A program made the translations under genes and the position numbers. A DNA stretch of 64,000 bases from Rhizopus sp. PT2906. Its lineage: Eukaryota > Mucoromycota > Mucoromycetes > Mucorales > Rhizopodaceae. Below, in pieces: positions 22,916-31,137 of this stretch. Below the pieces are notes generated by a model that was not told the origin of the DNA, ran no database searches, and saw nothing but the letters and a program-made list of their open reading frames with translations. Within the stretch, counting starts at the first letter, position 1, and every line of letters starts with the position of its first letter. The stretch spans positions 33,570 through 97,569 of the forward strand of contig JAMYHX010000115.1 in the NCBI GenBank assembly GCA_025529335.1. Reading direction: 5' to 3'.

Positions 22916-22975
22916 AGTTCAGTATGACTGTAACAGGTTGAACATGAGCTTTGATCGATCAGCCCATCCTAAATT
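22916..22975. other. 60-bp unique spacer at the centre of the palindrome
   Basis: It separates the two arms and is not itself palindromic. It contains gaacatgagctttgatcg, which also occurs inside the left arm at about 22724-22748 with a longer T run, and a small TGATCGATCA palindrome. Confidence 0.85.
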
Positions 22976-24041
22976 GGTAACTCAGCCTACCATTGGCAGT
23001 CGGATAAATTAAATAGGAGAAGCCATTGTAGCGGCTAAACCAAAGCCTATGCTATTTCTAAGGAGGTGTTGGGGAGGACATATTATTAATCAAAAGGCAC
23101 TTCATAGAGATCAATCATCAATCTTTAATAGCCTTAGTACGCGATCAAAAAAAAAAAGCTCATGTTCTTAATAGATCCACGAAAAAGGTAGCATTGGCTA
23201 TACCTCACTTGAAAAAGAGCGCGTGCTAGGGTAGGACCCTTCATAGTCGATCCAACAGTATGTTTTCTGAAACCAAGCGTATGAATTGAATCCATTCGGG
23301 GCACAAATCACAAGCAGCATGAAAAACATATAAATACGCTGGATTTTGGTAACTGATCTAGAAAGCATCTCATTTTTATTCATTCTCTACTCTACTAAAA
23401 AAATCAAGCATATATACACAAACATGAAGGAAGCCCTTGTTATTGTTGATGTCCAAAACGACTACTTCCCTGACGGAAAATTCCCTACTGACAGTCCCGT
23501 CGAAACTGCTGAAGCTATTGCCAAACTGATCCAAAAGTTTAGAGAAGAGAAGAAGGAAGTCGTTCATGTTACCCACGTCATTCTAGACCCTACCGAGGAA
23601 TACTCTTTTTTTCAAGAAGGCACATGGGGTGTTCAAAGTCATGATCTGGTCAAGCCTCTTCCAACTGAAAAGCACATTGTCAAGCACTATTCTAATGGGT
23701 TCCACAAGACTGATCTTGAAGAGTACCTTCGCAGCAAAGGCATTGATAGAATCATAGTCGTTGGCATGATGATCCATAACTGCGTGAATGCTACGGTTTA
23801 TGCAGGCAAGGATGCTGGATTTGACTGTATCGTTGTGGATGAAGCTGTAAACACGTTTGATCAACCACTCCATGGTGAAGTTATTAAGGCTAAAGATATC
23901 AAGAAGGCATTCCTTGCTGGTATCCAGTTTTACTATGCAAAGGTTCTCAAGCTTGAAGATGTCCTGAACAACAACTATTAAAGATGTACTTTGACATAAA
24001 TAAACCATGATTTTGAATCAGTAAACAATGCTTGCCTTTTT
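22976..24041. repeat. Right arm of the 1,066-bp perfect inverted duplication
   Basis: Reverse complement of 21850-22915 with constant coordinate sum 45891, so there are no indels between the arms. The flanks outside the arms are unrelated, so the duplication is embedded in unique sequence and does not simply run to a contig end. Confidence 0.95.
23424..23981 (+). CDS. Isochorismatase-like cysteine hydrolase, copy 2
   Basis: Identical protein to copy 1, on the opposite strand, so the two copies are divergent with about 956 bp between their start codons. The upstream frame beginning at 23346 adds 26 hydrophobic residues before MKEALVIVDVQ, but family members begin at the IVDVQ strand, so 23424 is preferred. 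Both copies keep the Asp, Lys and Cys positions and neither shows decay. Because the promoter region is also duplicated, both should be expressed alike. Confidence 0.9.
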   Translation: MKEALVIVDVQNDYFPDGKFPTDSPVETAEAIAKLIQKFREEKKEVVHVTHVILDPTEEYSFFQEGTWGVQSHDLVKPLPTEKHIVKHYSNGFHKTDLEEYLRSKGIDRIIVVGMMIHNCVNATVYAGKDAGFDCIVVDEAVNTFDQPLHGEVIKAKDIKKAFLAGIQFYYAKVLKLEDVLNNNY

Positions 24042-24435
24042 TATTTTGTATTTTTTTTTTTTTACATTGTATGTGTATTATTCAGTTGACTTTGCTACTT
24101 GCAGCTGATTTACAAATGGTAAAAGCCCTGATGACTGAAAGTAAGAGTTGAAAAAGAAATAGTATTTAGAAATGCAATTAATATACGTCCTTAGAACAAT
24201 GCTGAAATTCTTATACAGTGATTTGCGTTTGAAAATAGAAAGTTTATGTTTGGTAAGAGAATATTCTTCTGGCAATAGAGAAAATTTATGAGCAGTAGCA
24301 TAAAGTAGTGCCTGAATTTTGTAACAAGTCTTGGCTTTTTGGCTTTGATGATCTCTTGAGGATATAAATACTCCATTCGTTATTAAATATTCTGTTGTAT
24401 TTTTTATAAACTTAACCAATTTATTCTCAATTGCC
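24042..24435. other. Spacer between palindrome and transposase relic
   Basis: About 390 bp, AT-rich. A 122-codon minus-strand frame (24078-24446) overlaps it but has no motif I recognise and overlaps the start of the transposase; not called. Confidence 0.4.
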
Positions 24436-25560
24436 ATGAGCAGCACAGTTAAATTTTACCATTATCTCTCCTCTGGTGAATTTGCTTATGATGAAGAACT
24501 TGAGTATCAGCCAAAACAAGATGGAGCAGCTATTAAGTCGTTGTACCAGATGGGAAATATCCCAAATAATGATAGTTCGTCTGAGGATGATTGTGATGAT
24601 CATTTTAATACAGTTGTTATGGAAGAAATCGACTTAGAAGCAACACCTTTACCCAATATGATTTGGATACCAATCAAGTACAGGCCAAGAAATGTTGCTC
24701 AATTTATTTCTCTGTTGCAGAACAAAAAGTACAAAGTTGCTAAAGCTGCAAAGGAAGCTGGCATTGGATTAAAAGCGGCTTATAAATTTAATGATCAATG
24801 GAGAAAATATGAAGGAACCATCTTACCTGATTACAAACCAGCTTCAGAAATCAAGCGTAAAGAAAATAACATAAAACTGACAGAGGAACACCCCCAATAT
24901 TTAAATGAATTTGTTGAAAAGTACCTTACTTGCATCGTCAAAGATGCTACAAAACCCCTTTGTGAGACTCTTCGTGGTTTAACAATTGACAAATCTACTT
25001 TATATCGTCACATTGCTGAAAAACTGGAATTCACTTTGGCTCGCACACAAGCAAGATTTGTAAACCGAAACTCTGATGATACGCTTAAACAACGTAGACA
25101 ATTTGTTGAATATATTGATGCAATGAATGATAAAACATTTTAGAAAAGATGCACTTTTGTGGACGAAAGCGGGTTCAAGAAAAGCAGGTACATCCCGTGG
25201 CATAGCCCAAGAAAGGTGAGCCTGCAGAAGTGGATGTACAAGCAGAAGGAACCAATCTGAGTACATTGGGTTGTATGTCAGCCTATGGATTGATTGTCGT
25301 TTCTCAACAAGCTCCAAAATCAAGCCGAAAAAAAAAAAGTAATACACACCTGTCGTGCTTGTATGGTAATCACTTGTAGAGAGTTAAGTACAAGCTTTCG
25401 AAAGATGACAACTACGCAACCCACATCAGAAGGAACGTTACTAAAGATGTAGGGCCTATGAACCTTCCAAATACTTTGTATTATTGGGGAAACCAGTACG
25501 CCAGGATTAATGAGAAATGAACAGTGGAATCGCAAAAGGAAATTCGCAGTAGACTAGTGC
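24436..25560 (+). pseudogene. Decayed IS630/Tc1-mariner-like DDE transposase (relic 1)
   Basis: An open frame of 235 codons (24436-25143) has an acidic N-terminal region, then a helix-turn-helix-like block (YKVAKAAKEAGIGLKAAYKF) and a second one (PLCETLRGLTIDKSTLYRHI). The frame stops at TAG 25141-25143, but the same frame continues with CTFVDESGFKKSRYIPWHS, the first catalytic Asp region of IS630/Tc1 transposases. A 1-nt loss follows near 25197, after which another frame reads TLGCMSAYGLIVVSQQAPKS. The rest degrades and I cannot find the second Asp or the Glu, so the element is dead. No convincing terminal inverted repeats were found. Confidence 0.7.
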
Positions 25561-26066
25561 CTTGTGGAAGTCAGTGACAGTCAAGAGAAAGCTTAGAGAG
25601 GCATTTGAAGTGATGAACAGGACAATTTTGTTCTACCAAAGAGACAGAAGGGGAAGGGGAGAAATAAATAGGTTATTCTGTTGAATATCGATAACTTCCT
25701 ATGTTCCTGAGAGTCTTTCTTTAATAACCCATCAGTTGAAATAGCTTGCTTATTATTTGGCTCATTGATTTAAGAGCAGCATCAAGCTTTTAGTGAGATG
25801 CTTTTCGGTAAAGCAACCAAATAAAATTATCTTTTATGACCAAACAAGTAAGCTAATACATTTCGTTTTTTGGGTCAAATTATTGTTCTATCATAGATCA
25901 TGAAAGATTGCCTTTTATTTACCACTGCAGCTCAATTTTCAGAGCGAACCAGAACACTCGATGAACAAGCCACTGGGACAATTTATCCTCTTTGCTAATT
26001 TGAAAGCTCGACTAATCTTTAGCTTTCTCTCTTTTTTTCTTTTCCTCACTGCAAAGCAAATAGAAT
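25561..26066. promoter_or_regulatory. Spacer and SOF1 promoter region
   Basis: About 500 bp. The last 60 bases before the SOF1 start codon form a CT-rich tract (tttctctctttttttctttt), the usual look of promoters in this window. No other motif is clear. Confidence 0.4.
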
Positions 26067-27497
26067 ATGGTAACTCAATTATTGCTTACATCTTGTATGC
26101 AAAAGGCTGACATAAAGTGTATAGAAAGTTAAAGTTTTATCTCGATCGTCCAATGATTACGTTCGTGAACGTGTAGAAGATATCCATAAAGTCCAAAGAA
26201 ATTATGATCCTGCTTCACATCCATTTGAAAAAGGAAGAGAATACACAAGAGCATTGAATGCAGTAAAACTTGAAAGAATGTTTGCCAAACCCTTTATTGC
26301 ATCCATGGAAGGACATATTGATGGTGTCTATGCCATGGCAAAACATCCTTCAAAGCTTAATTCAATGATTTCAGGAAGTGGCGACGGTGAGATTCGTATA
26401 TGGGAAATATCTGAACAAAAGACGACTTGGAGAGTACAGGGACACAGAGGACTTGTGAGCGGCGTATGTGCTGGAATTTCAAACGGACAGTTTTTATCAT
26501 GTTCTACAGACAAGACAATCAAGATTTGGGGTGAAGACACAGAGGCGATCGAGACATACACAGGAAAACACGCATTCACAGGATTATCACATCACCGTTC
26601 AGAGGCGCTCTTTGCTACCTCTGGAGGAACAGTTGAAGTTTGGGATGAGAATCGATCAGAACCTATTCACGATTTTGCCTGGGGAGCAGATTCATATCAG
26701 ACAGTCAAGTTCAATATGGTACAACAAAACATCTTTGCTTCTTGTGGTACAGATCGTACTATTGTTCTTTACGATTTAAGATCAAGCAAACCAGTGTCGA
26801 AATTGGTGATGACGTTGAAAACAAACGCTATTTGCTGGAATCCCCTGGAAGCATACATTTTTAGTACAGCTAGCGAAGACCATAATGCATATACCTTTGA
26901 CATGAGAAACATGACATCTGCTACAAATGTGATGAAAGATCATGTGTCGGCAGTGTAAGCTAGAATTTTGAACAATAGAAGAGCGCAGTACTGATTTATA
27001 TTGTGTATAGTATGGATATCGACTATTCACCTACAGGCCAAGAAATTGTAACAGGTTCATATGACCGAACTATTCGCTTATACAATGTTGGACAAGGACA
27101 TAGCCGAGACTGTTACCACACCAAACGAATGCAAAGAGTCTTTGCTGTTCAATTCTCTATGGACAGCAAGTACATCCTCTCAGGTTCAGACGATGGCAAT
27201 ATTCGTCTCTGGAAGGCACATGCTTCTGAAAAGTTGGGTGTTAATGACTGGCGTGAGAAGAATAAGCTTGAGTACAGTGCTAAGCTTAAAGAAAGATATG
27301 GTCACTTGCAAGAAATTCGTAGAATTGATAAACATAGAAGAATTCCAAAGGATATTAAGGTGGCTGATGCACGAAAGAAGGAAATGATTGCAGCTGAAAA
27401 GAGAAAAGAAGAACGCAGACGTAAGCACTTGAAGAAGGGAGAAGAAGTTAAGAATATCCCTGAAAGACAAAAGAGCATCGTGGGCGTTGCAAAATAA
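26067..27497 (+). CDS. SOF1: U3 snoRNP / SSU processome WD40 protein SOF1/DCAF13
   Basis: Nucleolar WD-repeat protein needed for 18S rRNA maturation. The exons close exactly: 26067-26069, 26125-26954 and 27011-27497, giving 1,320 nt (439 aa). Exon 1 is only the ATG; exon 2 begins KVKVLSRSSNDYVRERVED and NYDPASHPFEKGREYTRALN, the conserved SOF1 N-terminus. WD repeats follow (GSGDGEIRIWEI, CSTDKTIKIWGED, SCGTDRTIVLYDLR, GSYDRTIRLYNVG, GSDDGNIRLWKA). The C-terminal SOF1 domain is diagnostic: LKERYGHLQEIRRIDKHRRI, then a Lys/Arg-rich tail. Without the ATG-only exon the first in-frame Met would cut off the conserved N-terminus. Confidence 0.95.
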
Positions 27498-28170
27498 TAA
27501 CTTGTTTGTATAAAAAATGGTTTTTGTAATATATTTAATGAAGCGTTGTATTTTAGACAAAGCTTATTTTACATTTTGCGTCTCAATTTCGGGATTGTAG
27601 TTCATACGCCCTTTCTGTAACTTTCAAAGACGTCCGATTTGTTTGATCAATTCGTATGTTTCTTTACATGTGCAATCTTATGACCATGCATGACTGCTAT
27701 ACAGTATTCAAAGCGCTAAGTTATTCATGATGAGTCTCAAGCCTGTGTTGGGGTACGCGTCGATTTGCGTTGGTACTTTAGGAGGCTCTTTATTCAAATA
27801 CTTAGGGAAACCATTAATACCAAAGTTGACGGAAAGGGAACATAAAATCCGGCACTAGCTCTTTGAGTCGCGCTTTATTTATTCAAAATAATACAAAATA
27901 AATAAACATCATACTTCTTTATCCTTTTTAAGTCGTGCAAAGCAATTGTCTGCCTTGTCCAAGTCGATACTTGTTGGCTCCACTCCGACTCCCAATGTGA
28001 TGCGTTTCTCCGTAGTGGAAAAAATTGAGTTTGCGATTGCTGTGCTTTAAAGATCTCTATCTGTTGGCTTGTAGTAATATTTCTCAAATGCATCGCTCTT
28101 CAACCCGCATGGTGCCTTACTGACTGAACATTATGACCTTGACTCACTGCTTTAGTACTTGAAACTGCCC
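27498..28170. other. Repeat-region spacer with two short coding relics
   Basis: On the plus strand 27727-27858 encodes a 43-codon frame, MMSLKPVLGYASICVGTLGG then FKYLGKPLIPKLTEREHK, that reads as genuine protein. On the minus strand 28046-27909 encodes IFSTTEKRITLGVGVEPTS then IDLDKADNCFARLKKDKEV with its stop. Neither has a start with context or a partner exon that I can place. They look like fragments of larger genes or elements, family unknown. Confidence 0.35.
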
Positions 28171-28541
28171 TCATTGAATGAGGCTTGTATTTTTCTGTGT
28201 CGATACTGCATAATAACATTCATTACTGTTGATTATATTAAAGTTAAATTTGGACCCACTTATGAATTCATCTTTGATTACGAATAGATCTCGAAACAGA
28301 ACCGTATTGTTTTCACTACTATCCGTCATAATTACTCTTTTAGTGTCTAAGACGTTCAAAAGACTGGCATTTGATGATCTGAGCCACTTTCCCAAACTGT
28401 TTGCGTTTTTCTTATCAAATAAATCGGAATACTTCCATAGCAAAGCTAGTATATCCTTCATTTTGGCTTTCCTGCATTCATATACCTCTGGATTTACTGG
28501 ATCACAAGGAAGATATACTGAATTTATGAAGTCAATTGCTT
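28171..28541 (-). pseudogene. Unrecognised coding relic, possibly transposon-derived
   Basis: The minus-strand frame reads through about 120 residues: AIDFINSVYLPCDPVNPEVY, then KAKMKDILALLWKYSDLFDK, KWLRSSNASLLNVLDTKRVI and DLFVIKDEFISGSKFNFNII. It is open at its 5' side without a convincing start. Composition and the regular charged/hydrophobic pattern look coding. I do not know the family. The repeat-rich setting suggests mobile-element origin. Confidence 0.35.
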
Positions 28542-28640
28542 GAGCATAGTTAACTATACAAATTAGAATTGAGTAGAGAATCTATGGCTGCTATTTATAT
28601 CATTGTCGTCACTGACACTATTTATGCTTATGTTATTATT

Positions 28641-29120
28641 GCTATACTAGTAGCTACTATAGTTATTATTATAAGTTATTCTTATCAGATGCGATAAAGG
28701 AATGTAAAGTAGAATGTATGCTTTACTTTATTATACTCGAGTTATTATAATGATTTATATCAAACGCGTCAAGAACCATGGAGTTTTTAATATGATTTTT
28801 AATTGACTTGACCGAAATGAGATTAGCTGACTGTGTCCAAAATTCACATTGTATTTCTAGCATATATGGAGTATTGGCTTTCCTTACGACCCTTTCCTCG
28901 AACGCGGTATTGGAGAATTTTTCTACTCCAAAGTACTTCAGGCAATACTTCATAACGTTCATACATATGAGCACAATAGCCAATTAGACTTACTGTTGTA
29001 TTCAGTTTTGTTTTTGAAATGAATTACATTATTCTTCAATATAGAGCATACATTCTCTACTTTCTTCTATCGCGTCTTATAAGAATGACTTATAATAACA
29101 ATAGTAGCCACTAGTATAGC
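28641..29120. mobile_element. Short element with ~80-bp imperfect terminal inverted repeats
   Basis: 28641-28722 and 29045-29120 are imperfect inverted repeats. Both contain agcatacattct, ataagaat(a/g)acttataata, and tagtag(c/t)(c/t)actagtatagc in matching order. The interior of about 320 bp holds an 86-codon minus-strand frame (28723-28983) with no recognised domain. The layout fits a small non-autonomous DNA transposon. I could not confirm a target-site duplication, and the arms may extend a little further with lower identity. Confidence 0.55.
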
Positions 29121-29122
29121 AT

Positions 29123-29748
29123 TGATAAATAATCACATTGACAACATTAATACTCCTTATAAAACCCTCACGCGTCTTATTTTAATAATACTCCTTTTTT
29201 TTCAACAAACAAAGCGGCTTAGGAGTTTACCACAACATCGTAATGTGAAACGAAGGCAACAACAATTGATTTACAAAGGACAAATAATTTATTTATTTTT
29301 ATTAAAAGTCTTTAATTGTACACGAAGCCTACAAAAAACTAAAGTTAAAGGTTAATAAAAATCAAAAAGATTTGAAAGAAAAAAGAAAAAGTGTCAGAGA
29401 GAAGATTTTTTTATCAACAGCCACTCTATTAGCAGCCTCAAAAATTTCCAGTGTGATACATTTATTCATCATCTTCTTTTTCTTTTTCCTTATTATTATT
29501 ACTTACATTATGTTCCTTAAGAATAAGAAAAGAGAAGAAACAAGAAAAAAATTTTTTTCTTCTTTTATTCTTTTGACATCCAAAGACCGCTTGACCGGGG
29601 AGCGTAAGCGCTGGTTTAAAAAAAGTTTTATAATGACTCGAAGCTACAATACACTCTTCAGAAATTATTCGCTGAATTTAAAAATGCAATTTGCCATTTC
29701 GTAGTAAACTTTCTTTACGGTTTCTTTTACTTTGATTAGTCCCTAGTT
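29123..29748. other. AT-rich spacer before transposase relic 2
   Basis: About 620 bp. Open frames here are Lys/Phe-rich by composition only. It probably includes the untranslated 5' part of the transposon; no clear terminal repeat was found. Confidence 0.35.
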
Positions 29749-31134
29749 ATGAGTACTTTTGTATATGAAGACAGCCTTGGAAATTTTGTGGAAGAGAATG
29801 AAGAAGAAGCAGTGATTACTGAAATGGAGGTTGACGATGAAACCTATCCACTAGACAGCGTTACGAATTATGATCAGTACATCGATTTAAAGCCTCCTGA
29901 GAAGCAGGTTATAAAAAAAGAAGAAAAAGTTGAGCGCACTGGTGAATTACTTGTCGAGACTCCTTCAACAGGGAAAGGAAGACGTGCTTATAGAAAGTAC
30001 TTGGACGAAGATAAAGAGTATTTTTTGAGCTAGTTTACGAAAAAGGTCTACAAGTAGCCCAAGCCGCAAGGAAGCTAGGTATGCCTACACGGGCTGCTCA
30101 GGGCTGGTATGATAGAGACCAAAAAGACTCACAAGACATTATTCAGCGAAAAACTTCTAAAAATCCTGTTGGAAGGCCACCATCTTTAGGCGAGGAACAC
30201 AGTTTAGGTGGCCAGGATCTTTTTATGTGAGGCCAGGACCCTTTTTAGGTAGCCGGGATCTTTTGGTATTTTTAGTTGATTATATCGATAAGAAGCCATC
30301 GTTGACATTAGATGAAATAATGGACGGTTTATCAGCTCAATTTATGGAATTGAGCATCTCTAAAACTGCTGTATATAGTTTCATGAAAGAAAAATGCAGA
30401 ATAAGTCTGAAGAAGACACACTTCTATTCAGTGGAGAGAAATTCACCAGAGAACATGGAAAGGAGATACGAATGGACTAAAAAGATGGATGGAGACCGAC
30501 ATGGACTATCTCAGTAACTGTATATTTATCGACGAAGCTGCTTTTCATATCAACATGAAAAGAACTATAATTTGGTCTAAGATAGGTAGTCGTGCCGAAG
30601 TAGTTATTCCTAAGACAAGAGCAAAGGCTACGACCATACTTGGGGCAATTTCTCCATATGGAGTTATCAATGTGAAGGTGAGAAAGCCAAGAGCCGTTAA
30701 TCAAAACAAGAAGAGAAAGGCAGGAGGCGGTAAAGCTGTCATCAACACTCAAAGTAGAGGTGGCACTGTCACAGGCCACTATTTCAATTTCATATGCGAC
30801 ATAATGGATGCTTTAGACAAGCACGAGGAGTTCAAAAATTGCCACATAGTAATGGATAACGCGCCTATTCATAAGAACGCTGATATTGAAAGAGATTAAC
30901 AGACGGAGATATGGTTGTGTATATCTTCGTCCATACTCCCCTGAGCTAAATCCTATTGAGCAGTTTTGGTTTGTTTGTAAGAGCAAAATGAAAAGAGAGA
31001 AACTCTTGCAAGAAGAAACATTATCCTCAAGAATACGCGATGCATGCAATAGTATTCTTTTGAGTGATCTTAAAGGACTTTGTACATATTCCATGGCAAG
31101 GTTTGAAGATTGCTTAAATAGAAAACATATTTAA
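29749..31134 (+). pseudogene. IS630/Tc1-mariner-like DD34E transposase, frameshifted (relic 2)
   Basis: A nearly full transposase broken in several places. The acidic N-terminus (29749-30033) is followed, after an apparent 1-nt loss in a T run near 30020, by a helix-turn-helix block (GLQVAQAARKLGMPTRAAQG). An insertion of short GGCC-rich repeats at 30206-30266 interrupts the next part. The second HTH (SISKTAVYSFMKEKCRISLK) leads into the catalytic core: CIFIDEAAFHINM (first Asp), NCHIVMDNAPIHKNAD (second Asp) and YSPELNPIEQFWFVCKSKMK (Glu), with 34 residues between the last two. One extra base near 30886 shifts the frame between the second Asp and the Glu. All three catalytic residues survive, so decay is recent or partial. 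Confidence 0.8.
30206..30266. repeat. Three imperfect GGCC-box repeats inside transposase relic 2
   Basis: Copies are aggtggccaggatcttttta (30206-30225), aggccaggaccctttttagg (30230-30249) and aggtagccgggatcttttgg (30247-30266). They introduce a stop and have higher GC than the surrounding sequence. Confidence 0.6.
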
Positions 31135-31137
31135 TAA

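Noticed and set aside
22916..22975. Replication origin at the palindrome centre
   Set aside because: No origin consensus can be shown in this lineage from sequence; the small TGATCGATCA palindrome alone is not evidence.
21850..24041. Palindrome as a classic transposon with gene-bearing terminal repeats
   Set aside because: No convincing target-site duplication at the outer ends (only a TA-rich match of about 3 bp) and no transposase inside; a plain inverted duplication explains it better.
24078..24446. 122-codon minus-strand ORF
   Set aside because: Overlaps the transposase start, no recognisable domain, AT-driven composition.
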